Origin: CALMFG01 sp963674805
GTDB taxonomy: Bacteria; Bacillota; Clostridia; Christensenellales; CALMFG01
Reading direction: 5' to 3'
Assembly (NCBI GenBank): GCA_963674805.2
Contig: CAXXNY010000016.1
Coordinates: forward strand, 310,001 to 374,000
DNA length: 64,000 nt
Below the pieces are notes generated by a model that searched no databases, had not been told where the DNA came from, and saw only the letters and a program-made list of their open reading frames with translations. Below, piece after piece: positions 51,469-61,900 of the stretch. Position numbers and translations under genes: made by a program. Each line of letters begins with the position of its first letter. Within the stretch, counting starts at the first letter, position 1.

Positions 51469-53142
51469 ATGAAAAAATTACTATTCTTATCTACCTTGTT
51501 TTTAGTCATTTCAATACCTTTTCATGTTCATGCAGAAAACACAAACAATATCTATCAAAGTGCTACCGAATATGACTATCCGCCCTTTTCTGTGACAAGT
51601 TCAGGTGAAGCGAATGGGTTTTCAGTTGATCTATTGAAGGCTGTTGCACAAGAGATGGGGTTTGAAATCAAGTTCAAGATCGATGATTGGGCAACATTAA
51701 AACAAGAGCTTGCTGACGGAAAACTCGACGTCTTGCCTTTGGTTGGTTATACAGAAGAAAGAGACGAGGTATTTGACTTTTCTGTGCCTTATATCATCAT
51801 GCATGGGAATATTTTTATTCGTACTGATAACACTTCCATAAGTACCGAGTCTGATTTGTATGGAAAAGAAATAATTGTAATGCAAGGCGATAACGCGCAT
51901 GAGTATGCTGAAAGAATGGGCTTTTCTGATCATATTATCACAACAAAAACCTATCAGGAGGCTTTCGAACTTTTAGCATCAGGAAAACATGATGCAGTCC
52001 TCGCACAAAGTCTTGTTGGAACTCAATTAATCAGTGAACTGGGACTTAGTAATATTACTGCTGCGATGGAATTTGATTCCGACGGTGAAACGCTAATTAC
52101 AACAAATCTTAGCGGATTTGAACAAAAGTTCTGCTTTGCGGTTAAAGAAGGGGATAAAGAGCTGCTTTCTATGCTCAATGAAGGTCTTGCGATTGTATCT
52201 GCAAACGGCACATTTAATGAGCTCTATATAAAATGGTTTCCTTTTTTGATTGATAACAAGCCTTCCTCTTGGGATATTATTCAAACCTCGCTATATATCA
52301 TCCTGCCTTTAAGTTTCATTATGTTGCTTGCTGCTATTTTTTATACGCGCCGAAATATACGAATAAAAACTGCGCAACTTGAAAAATCAAATAAAGCAAT
52401 CCTGTCTTTAGAAGCACATATGAGGAATCAACAAAAGCTCGAATCTATCGGTACCCTAGCCAGTGGTGTCGCACATGAAATCAACAATCCAATAAACGGT
52501 GTGCTTAATTATGGGCAAATCATTTTAGACAATTACCCTAATGACGAAGCACTGCGCGATTATGCAAATGAAATTATTCGCGAGACTAACCGGGTAGCAA
52601 TCATTGTTAGAAATCTTCTGCAATTTTCAAGAGATGAGAAGCAGCGTCACAGCTATGCAAATATTGAAGATATTATTAATTCGACGGCTTCTCTAATCCG
52701 AACTATTATTCAACGCGAACAAATCACTCTAGATATTGATATCCCGAGGAATTTACCTCAGGTGAAATGCAGGAGTCAACAAATTCAACAAGTTATTATG
52801 AACTTACTAACGAATGCAAGAGATGCACTTAATGAAAAATATAAAAAATTCGATGCAAATAAATTGATTCAATTGTCTTGCGAACAGTTTATAAAAGAGG
52901 ATCGCAATTGGATTCGTGTTATTGTTGAGGATCATGGAAACGGAATTCCTGAAAGCATTCAGGATCGTATTCTTGATCCTTTTTTTACAACCAAGTCTAG
53001 AGATAAAGGAACTGGGCTAGGGTTGTCCATTAGCTATGGAATAGTAGAAGAGCACCATGGCAAACTATCTCTCGAGTCCAAAGCAGGTGAATATACAAAA
53101 TTTTATCTTGATTTACCATGTGATAACGGGTGGAATAAATAA
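51469..53142 (+). CDS. sensor histidine kinase with periplasmic-binding domain
   Basis: 557-residue membrane kinase. A signal peptide (ending near VHAEN) leads to an extracellular SBP_bac_3 domain (EYDYPPFSVTSSGEANGFSVDLLKAVAQEMG ... GKLDVLPLVGYTEERDEVFDFSVPY), then a membrane helix (LYIILPLSFIMLLAAIFY), a coiled coil and a transmitter with His336 (GVAHEINNPINGVLNYG) and GTGLGLSISYGI. This is the BvgS/EvgS-like input layout, sensing a small ligand such as an amino acid. The start at 51469 is taken because the signal peptide begins there. No receiver domain or linked regulator. Confidence 0.9.
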   Translation: MKKLLFLSTLFLVISIPFHVHAENTNNIYQSATEYDYPPFSVTSSGEANGFSVDLLKAVAQEMGFEIKFKIDDWATLKQELADGKLDVLPLVGYTEERDEVFDFSVPYIIMHGNIFIRTDNTSISTESDLYGKEIIVMQGDNAHEYAERMGFSDHIITTKTYQEAFELLASGKHDAVLAQSLVGTQLISELGLSNITAAMEFDSDGETLITTNLSGFEQKFCFAVKEGDKELLSMLNEGLAIVSANGTFNELYIKWFPFLIDNKPSSWDIIQTSLYIILPLSFIMLLAAIFYTRRNIRIKTAQLEKSNKAILSLEAHMRNQQKLESIGTLASGVAHEINNPINGVLNYGQIILDNYPNDEALRDYANEIIRETNRVAIIVRNLLQFSRDEKQRHSYANIEDIINSTASLIRTIIQREQITLDIDIPRNLPQVKCRSQQIQQVIMNLLTNARDALNEKYKKFDANKLIQLSCEQFIKEDRNWIRVIVEDHGNGIPESIQDRILDPFFTTKSRDKGTGLGLSISYGIVEEHHGKLSLESKAGEYTKFYLDLPCDNGWNK

Positions 53143-53206
53143 AGTCGGATTTTGTCATATCTACTTATCTTTACTTGAATTTTTTGCTTTTAATTTAATT
53201 GAATCA

Positions 53207-54112
53207 TTAAATAATCGTCACCATGTTTCGGCCGCTTTCTTTGCTCTTATATAATGCTTTATCTGCGCGGCTAACAATACTTTTTATTGAGTCTTTTTCT
53301 TTTATCAACGTTGCGCCTATTGAAATGGTGACTTTCAATTCTTTTTGCTGTTTTTTCAACTTTGATTGAAACACTAAAATTCTTGCACTATCAGCGATTG
53401 CATTTAATCGGTCTTCCGTGATGCCCGGTAAAATAGCCATAAACTCTTCGCCGCCCCATCTTCCAACCAAATCACTCTTTCGAAAAGCACTTTTCAAGTC
53501 TCTGGCTACCATCTGTAGCACTTTGTCGCCAGTCTCATGCCCGTATGTATCGTTAAAATTCTTAAATTTGTCTATGTCCATTATGATCACAGCAAAAGGA
53601 CGTCCTAATACTTTGTACTCTCTAAAACGGTTGTTTAAAAACGAATCTAAATAACGGCGATTTGGCAATTGCGTTAGCTGGTCAAACATCGCAATGCTGG
53701 TCAATTCCTCAATTGTACGATCAATATCCTCTTTTTTGCTGTTATCTACAAAGACTTCAGCTGCACCAATCACTTGTCCATGATCCATTATTGGTATTGT
53801 CCTTATTGAAACCGATACCCTATGGCCTAATTTGTGTTGCAAAAAGACTTCAGCTTCACGCTGTTTTAAATCACCTATTGTTTCTCTTAAAGGGCATCCA
53901 TCAAAGCAGAGCTGTTTGCCGGTTGGATCAACATGATTTAAAATATTGTCGTAACAATGCATGCCCATGATTTCATCGGCCAGGTATCCGGTCATTTTCT
54001 CGGCGCCTTTATTCCAATACATAATCTTTCTATTATGATCAACAAAATACGCACCTTCAAACATGCTATCAAATATTTCTTTGTACTCTACAAAAGTATT
54101 TTCTGTATTCAT
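53207..54112 (-). CDS. PAS-GGDEF diguanylate cyclase
   Basis: 301-residue cyclic-di-GMP synthase. One PAS (residues about 5-125) carries a Cys-rich CFDGCPL stretch that could mark a ligand or redox site. The GGDEF domain has the active motif GRWGGEEF and an RKSD inhibitory I-site just upstream. No membrane helix. Start at 54112 is an ATG; a TTG four codons upstream is possible. It is divergent in sense from the SBP-type kinase, ending 64 bases after it. Confidence 0.9.
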   Translation of the reverse strand: MNTENTFVEYKEIFDSMFEGAYFVDHNRKIMYWNKGAEKMTGYLADEIMGMHCYDNILNHVDPTGKQLCFDGCPLRETIGDLKQREAEVFLQHKLGHRVSVSIRTIPIMDHGQVIGAAEVFVDNSKKEDIDRTIEELTSIAMFDQLTQLPNRRYLDSFLNNRFREYKVLGRPFAVIIMDIDKFKNFNDTYGHETGDKVLQMVARDLKSAFRKSDLVGRWGGEEFMAILPGITEDRLNAIADSARILVFQSKLKKQQKELKVTISIGATLIKEKDSIKSIVSRADKALYKSKESGRNMVTII

Positions 54113-54155
54113 ATTTATTCCCAAGGATACATCAATGTATCCAAAATATTAGGTA

Positions 54156-55274
54156 TTATTCATTTTCTTGTTCTATAAATTTATTGGTCTGATTGCGTCC
54201 ATTTTGTTTTGACTGGTACAAAGCGTCATCCGCTTTTCTGACACTATCGAATGCTGTTCCATCTTTATATGTATAAACACCCACAGAAAATGTAACATGG
54301 CCAGCAGTATCAAAATGAAAGCTCTCTATGTTTTTTCGAATACGCTCAATCAACGTAAATACGCATTCAGCGTCACAGTTTGGGGTTATGATAATGAACT
54401 CATCACCACCCCATCTCCCAAAGACATCTGTATTTCTAAGCATTTTGCTTATCTCTGTTGTAAATTGTTTCAAAACAGCATCACCGACATCGTGCCCAAA
54501 CCGATCGTTAATGCTTTTAAAATGGTCAATATCTAGCATCGCAAAGCTAAGCTCATTTTGATATCGTCTTGAATAAGCTATGCTGCTTTCAATGAATTCA
54601 AGTGATTTTCGGCGATTATATATCCCAGTAAGCTCATCGGTTTCAGCTAAGGTCTTTAATTGGTTGTTCATTTCTGTAATTTCACGTTCCTGCTTATATA
54701 GTGTGTAGTGCCTAAAATAGTTCAACACATTCCCAATTAAAATTAGAACAACGAAGACCATCGCTATTAAAAACTCACCAAGCCAGTCTCCAATTGGCTC
54801 AATCATTTTCGAAATAAAAAGCGCTAATCCTAAAAAAATTAAAAGCAAAAATATCCCTGAAAAATATGGGCTCCTAATGCATGTTAAAGAAACCACAAAT
54901 ATCGTTAACAGAAAAGCACTAAAGCTGAATATTCCCGTTTGGAACATAAATATTACGAAATAACAGCCAAAAAAAAGAGTTATTAATTGGATTGTAGAAG
55001 TAAGGATTGCCAGCAATCGTACTTGTTTATATTTGTATTTTTTCGTATTTAAAATATAAATCAAACCACTAAAAATGATACATACCCCGATTACAATCAC
55101 TCTGGATAGTATTATGTTATCCGATGTTTTAATAATTTTTAGCAACTCCAATAACAAAAAAACAATCTGTGATAATAACACTAATCCAAAAAGAATGAGA
55201 AATCTTCTACTATTTTCAAATATCAAGTGAGTTTGAAAGCTCGATTCGATTTTTAATTTAAATTTGGATGTCAT
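54156..55274 (-). CDS. membrane GGDEF diguanylate cyclase
   Basis: 372-residue protein with six hydrophobic N-terminal helices (about residues 25-200) and a C-terminal GGDEF domain, active motif GRWGGDEF with RNTD I-site. The membrane part probably senses an environmental signal. AGAGGAAAAG lies upstream of the ATG. It ends 43 bases before the next cyclase gene, so the two may be co-transcribed on the minus strand. Confidence 0.9.
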   Translation of the reverse strand: MTSKFKLKIESSFQTHLIFENSRRFLILFGLVLLSQIVFLLLELLKIIKTSDNIILSRVIVIGVCIIFSGLIYILNTKKYKYKQVRLLAILTSTIQLITLFFGCYFVIFMFQTGIFSFSAFLLTIFVVSLTCIRSPYFSGIFLLLIFLGLALFISKMIEPIGDWLGEFLIAMVFVVLILIGNVLNYFRHYTLYKQEREITEMNNQLKTLAETDELTGIYNRRKSLEFIESSIAYSRRYQNELSFAMLDIDHFKSINDRFGHDVGDAVLKQFTTEISKMLRNTDVFGRWGGDEFIIITPNCDAECVFTLIERIRKNIESFHFDTAGHVTFSVGVYTYKDGTAFDSVRKADDALYQSKQNGRNQTNKFIEQENE

Positions 55275-55470
55275 TGTTCTTTTCCTCTTACTTAAACCAA
55301 TGTACTTTTAGATTTATATAGTCTGATGAATCTAACATATCAGACAATTTGTTTAAATTATTATATCACACTGTGTAATCTTTCAAGTGGCTTCTTTTTA
55401 AGAAGTAAAATAAAATCTTTAGAATATCAAAAACTTGTTCTTAATTCAAATAGTAAACCTTCTCTCATTA

Positions 55471-55479
55471 TGGTAAAAT
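55471..55479 (+). promoter_or_regulatory. extended -10 promoter for the multi-PAS kinase
   Basis: TGGTAAAAT, an extended -10-like element, lies 71 bases before the kinase start in A+T-rich DNA and resembles that upstream of the kinase at 51.5 kb. Confidence 0.45.
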
Positions 55480-55550
55480 ATTTATGTAGTTACTTGCCAC
55501 ACTATAGAGCTTAACAATAAGTCGTGATAAAGCTTAAGGTTGGTATATTT

Positions 55551-57863
55551 ATGGATGAAGATTTCTATAAAAACACTATTTTTAATAGCCCTACAGGCTA
55601 TGCTTTCCACAAAGTAATTTATGATGAAAATGAAAAGCCTATTGACTATATTTTTTTAGAGGTCAATCCTGCTTTTGAGAATTATACCGGCTTGAAAGCA
55701 AAAGATGTATTAAATAAAAAAGTTACAGATGTACTCCCAGAAATTCAAAAAGACGATATTGATTGGATTGAAGAATATGGCTTAATAGCTCTTAAAAAGA
55801 AGCAAAAAGAACTTGAAGGCTTTTCTAAAACACTAAACCGTCATTATAACGTAAAAGTATTTTCTCCAAAAAAAGGCTATTTTATTACTCTCTTTTCGGA
55901 TATCAGTATCAATAAAACACTTGAGAAGCAAATCTATTTAAACCAAGAATTAGTTAAAACATACTGGAACACTGCCGATGTACTTTTTATTGTGCTCAAT
56001 AGAGATGGAACTGTTGAAGCTATTAACCATAAAGGGTGTAGCATAATAGGTCTTGATGAAAAGCAAATAGTAGGCAAGAATTGGTTTAGTGCGTTTTTAC
56101 CCCCGCAAACTCAAAGTGAAGTCAAGAAAGTTTTCAAACAAATCATAAATGGTAAAATAGCAAACGTGGAATTCTATGAAAACCCAATCGTTGACGCTAA
56201 TGGCGATAAGCATATTATTTACTTCCATAATACAATTTTACGTGATGAATTTGGTAAAGTCTTGAGAGTTCTTAGTGCCGGTAATGATATTACTGAGCAG
56301 CGGCACGCTGAAGCCTCCCTTCTGGAAAGTGAAGAAAAATTTAGATATATATTTGATAATTCTGCCATTGGCAAATCTATTACTTTTCTAGATGGTTCAA
56401 TAAATGCGAATAACACATTTTGTACAATGCTACAATACTCAAAAAACGAACTAGAAGGTGAAAAGTGGCGGGATCTCACTCATCCGGATGATATTAAGAA
56501 AAGCCAAAACGTTTTACAAAAATTGCTAAGCGGTAAAAATGATTTTATTAATTTTGAAAAAAGATATGTAAAAAAAGACGGCACTATATTATGGGCGGAT
56601 GTCTATACCCGAATTCGTAAGGATCCTAATGGAACGCCTATGTATTTTATGACATCTATAATTGATATTACTTCGCGTAAAAAAGCACATGATGCACTTT
56701 TAGATTCTCAGGCAATTATGAAAGCAGCATTCGAAAATAGTCAGGCTGGAATTGTAATTGCAGATGCGCCATCTGGAAAACTCCGCTATGTTAATAAAGC
56801 AGGACTTCAAATTCGTAACAAGACAAAAGATGCGCTGGTTAGAGGCGTCGATTATCATAATTTTGTCGATATATGGAACGTTTTTCATCTCGATGGAGCA
56901 TCATTTGAAGCTGAGGCTTTTCCTTTAGCGAGAGCTATTATTGGGGGTGATGAGGTTAGTGAAGAGTTTATTATTAGAAGAGATAATAATGAGGATAGAA
57001 TTGTGCTTGCCAATGCTGGCCCAATTAGGGATAGTGAAAAAAATATAGTCGCGGGTGTCATTGTATTCCTTGATATCACTGATCAAAAAAGGCTAGAAGA
57101 TGAGCGGCGTGATTTAGATGTTCATCTACATCAACAGCAACGACTTGAATCAATTGGGATTTTAGCGGGCGGCGTTGCACATGAAATTAACAACCCAATA
57201 AATGGAATCATGAATTATAGTCAGTTGATTTTAGATGAGTCAGCGTCCGATTCAAGTATAACCAACTATGCACGCGAAATCATCCATGAAACAAAACGCG
57301 TTACTGAAATTGTAAGAAACCTCTTGCAGTTTTCTAGAAACGATAAGCAGGAGCATAGTTATGCGAGAATAGACGATATTATAAAGGGAACCACTTCATT
57401 AATTAATACTGTTATGAAACAAGATCAAATCACGCTCAAAATGCAGATCCCTGGAAGCCTGCCAATGATAAAATGCCGTAGTCAGCAAATTCAACAAGTC
57501 ATCATGAACTTATTAACAAACGCGAGAGATGCCTTAAATGAAAAATATAAAGGCTTTGATAAAAACAAGGTGATTACCCTTTCATGCGAACAATTTTCTG
57601 AAGAGAATCGTAAATGGATTCGAATTCTTATTAAAGATCATGGAAACGGGATACCGGAAGATGTACAGCAAAATATCTTTAATCCTTTTTTCACTACAAA
57701 GGGTCGTGATAAAGGAACCGGACTAGGGCTATCAATTAGCTATGGCATCGTGCAAGAGCATCATGGAAAGTTGTTTTTCAAAACCAAAATCGGCCAGTAT
57801 ACCACGTTTTTCCTTGAGTTGCCTGTAGATAATGGATGGGACTATACAATAACAGAACCCTAA
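55551..57863 (+). CDS. multi-PAS sensor histidine kinase
   Basis: 770-residue cytoplasmic kinase: four PAS/PAC modules (residues about 1-520) followed by HisKA with His544 (GVAHEINNPINGIMNYS) and HATPase (NLLTNARDAL, KDHGNGI, GTGLGLSISYGI). The first PAS (GYAFHKVIYDENEKPIDYIF) and its tail (FSPKKGYFITLFSDIS) are close to those of the 1109-residue kinase, suggesting duplication. The start at 55551 gives an N-terminus aligned with that protein. No linked response regulator. Confidence 0.9.
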   Translation: MDEDFYKNTIFNSPTGYAFHKVIYDENEKPIDYIFLEVNPAFENYTGLKAKDVLNKKVTDVLPEIQKDDIDWIEEYGLIALKKKQKELEGFSKTLNRHYNVKVFSPKKGYFITLFSDISINKTLEKQIYLNQELVKTYWNTADVLFIVLNRDGTVEAINHKGCSIIGLDEKQIVGKNWFSAFLPPQTQSEVKKVFKQIINGKIANVEFYENPIVDANGDKHIIYFHNTILRDEFGKVLRVLSAGNDITEQRHAEASLLESEEKFRYIFDNSAIGKSITFLDGSINANNTFCTMLQYSKNELEGEKWRDLTHPDDIKKSQNVLQKLLSGKNDFINFEKRYVKKDGTILWADVYTRIRKDPNGTPMYFMTSIIDITSRKKAHDALLDSQAIMKAAFENSQAGIVIADAPSGKLRYVNKAGLQIRNKTKDALVRGVDYHNFVDIWNVFHLDGASFEAEAFPLARAIIGGDEVSEEFIIRRDNNEDRIVLANAGPIRDSEKNIVAGVIVFLDITDQKRLEDERRDLDVHLHQQQRLESIGILAGGVAHEINNPINGIMNYSQLILDESASDSSITNYAREIIHETKRVTEIVRNLLQFSRNDKQEHSYARIDDIIKGTTSLINTVMKQDQITLKMQIPGSLPMIKCRSQQIQQVIMNLLTNARDALNEKYKGFDKNKVITLSCEQFSEENRKWIRILIKDHGNGIPEDVQQNIFNPFFTTKGRDKGTGLGLSISYGIVQEHHGKLFFKTKIGQYTTFFLELPVDNGWDYTITEP

Positions 57864-58127
57864 TCAGTGCTGCCGTAAAATTCTTCAGTAAAATTTGAAT
57901 GGCTTTGCTCATTGATAAGCGCCTTCTAGTTCTTTTATTGATAGCGTAATTAAGTGACTTTTTTCATTCGCATGCACGGAGCTAATCTTCAAAACTTGCT
58001 CAGGTTATTTGTTGGATACATCACAAATATGTAGATTGTCAATTTTCGCATAAACATTTATCGACAATTCAACCTGCCATTTTAAAAAAATTATCTGTCT
58101 AATAAAGATATTTATGTACTGCGCGAA
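57864..58127. other. 264-base gap, no feature seen
   Basis: A+T-rich, between two convergent genes. No gene, clear terminator or repeat recognised. Confidence 0.4.
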
Positions 58128-58952
58128 TCACTGCAACAGCTTTGCCATTATAACCAAGCGTCCATTCTCCTCCATTGAACAAGTTGACAGAGTGAGCACA
58201 ATATCATTCGGGTAAAAATTTGTAAGCGTATTATATATTGAGTAGTTCTTTGCCTCGTTTAAAAAAGCAAGCCAAACTTCATCATATGGGAAATCGGTAT
58301 CAATATAGTAAAAATCGGTGGTGGTTTCAAACACTGCAAAGACTTTCCATTTATACCCACCGTTCAAAGTATCAAACTGAATAATCCGATTTTCTAAAAA
58401 GAAATCCTCGTCTTGATACTTGGTTAAATCCTTGAACATTGAGCCATCCTGCATCCTGTGACCGTAAATAATCATATTTCTCGTTTTCGAAAAATCGTTA
58501 ACATCACACCGAAAATCCAAAAAGATTGCTCCAGATTTGTTGGGACAGGTTTCAAAATCGCGATTTATATAATATTCGTTATTGTCAGATTGGACGACCG
58601 GGTAATCAATGTTAGTTCCTTCTATCCTTATATATCCGACAGTATCTGAATTTTGGTCCATATACTTTTTAAGATTTACAGGCGCTTCATCGATAGTGTT
58701 GGGCTGATTGGATATGTGAACAATTTCCTCTGCGTCGTTTTGGTTTTCTGTTTGCGTTACGGTTTCATCAGTCTCTACTATTTTATTTGGTACTAAACTA
58801 AGCAGAAGCGTCATAGTAAGCATAATAAAGATAACAGCAACAAAAATGAGGTCCCTTCTCATTTTGAAGTCGTTTGCCCGTTTTGCCGCTACACTCTTCT
58901 TAAATGCATACTGCTTTATGGATATCTTATTATTTGTTTTTAGCTTTTTCAC
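58128..58952 (-). CDS. srtB: class B sortase
   Basis: 274-residue cell-wall transpeptidase. A membrane anchor (residues about 34-54) precedes the catalytic domain with His in IIYGHRMQDGSMFKDL, Cys258 in LTLSTCS and Arg265 in NGRLVIMAKL, the class B pattern and size. It is 35 bases downstream of the InlB-repeat surface gene, whose NPETG motif suits a class B enzyme. Likely a dedicated sortase-substrate pair. Confidence 0.92.
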   Translation of the reverse strand: MKKLKTNNKISIKQYAFKKSVAAKRANDFKMRRDLIFVAVIFIMLTMTLLLSLVPNKIVETDETVTQTENQNDAEEIVHISNQPNTIDEAPVNLKKYMDQNSDTVGYIRIEGTNIDYPVVQSDNNEYYINRDFETCPNKSGAIFLDFRCDVNDFSKTRNMIIYGHRMQDGSMFKDLTKYQDEDFFLENRIIQFDTLNGGYKWKVFAVFETTTDFYYIDTDFPYDEVWLAFLNEAKNYSIYNTLTNFYPNDIVLTLSTCSMEENGRLVIMAKLLQ

Positions 58953-58987
58953 TTAACAAATCAACTCTGTCATTTGGCATTCGTCTA

Positions 58988-61900
58988 TTATCGCAAATCT
59001 TCTCCTGTTTCCGGATTCGGCAGGCTTTCTGTATATTCGACAAGTATCAATTGCCAGTTGCCCGATGAATTCTGTTGAATGGTCAGGTTAAGTGTTAAAA
59101 AATTACCGGCTACATTGGTTAAGACACTGCCATCACTGTCCGTTGATGCATCATCTACAATCAAGGTTGAGTTGCTTGTATCCCTCGTGAAATGAAGTGC
59201 ATATGCCCCAATCTTAGTTGTTCCATTAATAAGAGTTAGTGTATGCTGTGATAACGTGACACTGCCAAACATGGTTTTCCCATTAGAATCGGTTGTCATT
59301 TCAATAGGCTCTGAATTTAGTCGCAGTGTGTATCCCCCGGCAGCGCTACCGTCCTCTCCCAACACCGTAATGTCGAGCTTTCCTGTTTTCATTTTATCAT
59401 TTGCATCGTTCGGGTCTGTTCCCGATGCGGTCTCATCATCATCACTGACGCCGTCATTATCGCTGTCATCCGCCCAAATCGCCTCTGCGGTTACCGCATA
59501 TGGCGGCATTTGATAAAGCGCGCCCAGCTGATAGTCTTTTCCTTCGATTTTCCATCCATCTATTAAATAATCTGTTCTCGTAAAACCGCTTCCGCTGCTA
59601 AGCTTAAAAATATTATCGGTCGGCTGAATGTCGCTGTCCGCACCGGTTCCGCCATTATTATCATAGGTGATGTTTTGATCGTCAGCTGACCATTTCGCAT
59701 ATAAAATCACGTTGTCCGCCGGCATATTAAACGTATCTGCCGGATCATAATCCGTACCCTGGCCATCCCCCATCGTATTCCAGCATACAAAACTGTATCC
59801 CGTTTTTGAGATAGCGCCTTTATCTAACACGTTTACATTATCTTCATAGTGATATTGATTAGTATCAACCGGTGCCGTCCCCCCGCCGCTGTTCTCATTA
59901 TAAGTAACGGTATAATCAATCGCTGTCCATTGTGCATAAAGCGTATCGCCCTCCACATCCATCGTAAATGCCACTTTATCGGCGTATGCGGTGCCGCCGC
60001 CGCCGGATAACGTGTTCCATCCCGCAAACGTATACCCGGTTTTTTGAAACGCATTCTCAGTCAGCGCTTCGCTTTGGTCAAACGTAATCGTCTGATTGCC
60101 TATGCTTCCGCTTGTGTAACCATTTCCATCAAACACAATATCAAAATCATTAACCGACCATACGGCATATAAATTAAACGCCCCATTTTCTTCTGATGTT
60201 AGATTTAAAACATTCTCTTCATCCGTATATTCAACCGATCCGCCTTCCGTGGTTGACCATCCGGAATAGGCATATCCTGCCCTGCTAAATGCATTTGCAT
60301 TTAAATCCTGCGCCGTATTATAGACAAAACTTTGATTTGTCATCGACCCTGAAATGGATGAAGACCCTGAACCTTTATTGCCATTAAATTTAACGCTGTA
60401 ATCATTCGCTTCCCACTGTGCATACAGTACCGAATCTTCGGTCGGCATTGTATAGTCTACACCATTCAAATATAGTGTTCCGCCGCCGTTTTTTTCAGTA
60501 TTCCAGCCGGTGAAATGATAGCCGGTCTTGGAAAAGCTGTTCGCAGTTAGGGGATTCGTCATCCCCTCTCCACGCTGTTCCGCCACCATACTTCCGCCCG
60601 TGTTTCCATTCCCGGTATATGTCAATGTCCGGCTGATTGCCCACTTGGCATAAAGGTTTACTGTCCCTCCGTTTACGGCCGTTAAATTATTAACGCTCTG
60701 CTTATCTTGATAAACAACTGCACCGCCGGATGACGTTGCCCATCCGCCAAATGTATAGTCAGTTTTAGTGAATCCGTTTTGGGTTAGATCCTGAGCTGAG
60801 TCATAAGTAAACCCCTGATCAGCAGTTGACCCGCCGTCATTGCCATTACCGTTAAACCGAACCGTGTAGTTGTTCGGTGTCCACTTTGCATAAAGCGAAA
60901 TTATCCCGCCGTTGGTTGTCGTTAAATTATTGACTGACTGGCTGTTTGTGTAAACCACCGATCCGCCCGCCGATGTCGCCCAGCCGGCAAGCGTATAGCC
61001 GGTTTTATTAAAACCATTTGCGTTCAAATTTTGTGCTGTGCCATAAGTGAAACCCTGACTAGCCGTGCTGCCGCCAGATGCGCCGTTGCCGTAAAAATTC
61101 ACCGTATATGTGTTCAGCGCAAAGACCGCTGAGACACTGATATCCGACGTGACGTTTGTGTAAGTCCTCGGGTTTGCGGTGTTCCCATCTGACCAACGAA
61201 CAAAATGATAGCCTGTGGAAGCAGTAGCCGTAATGGGTGACGCGTTGTTACCGTCCGTCACCGTTTGACTGGCCGGCGATACACTACCGCCGGTTCCGGC
61301 TGACGCAGATACCGTGTGTTGTATCAGTGCCCACTGGGCATATAAAAGATAATTATCTGAAATACTTGAAATGGTGTTTCCCACTGAATAAGGAGTTCCG
61401 CCTCCGCCCTCAAGCGTATTCCATCCGGTAAACCCAAGCGTACCATTTGTCATCGTTCCTTGATTTAATATCGTTGCATTTTCACCTTTTAAATAAGGAC
61501 TGTTTGCATCCGTCTGCGCTCCGCTTCCGCCGTTAGCATCATATTCTACGGCATAACCTTCATAATATACCGATTCCGCACTGCTCCACGGCTCACCCGA
61601 AAGGCCCAGACTTGTTGCAACCGTTTGAACTTTTGTATTATTCGTAAAAAACTGTTGATCTTCGTTTTTATTTATATAATATTCGCTTTCTTTATCGCTT
61701 CCTAGAAAAACACCGCCGTTAGTAGGCATCAAATCAGTAATATTCAGTCCACCTTTTATCGCAGGAAACCAATCTTCTATATATCCGGAAGAATATAAAT
61801 AACCTCCACTAAATACAACTCCAATTCCATCGTTCGTTGAATCTTCAATTCCGCTATAGCCTTTCCCGTCTGCAATCACAGTGCCACCGCTGATGTCTAT

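Noticed and set aside
54125..54142. Inverted repeat GGATACAT/ATGTATCC between the two GGDEF genes
   Set aside because: Too short, with a 2-base loop and no T run, so not supported as a terminator; could be chance.
55326..55514. 62-codon frame before the multi-PAS kinase
   Set aside because: No ribosome binding site, A+T-rich composition and it overlaps the likely promoter.
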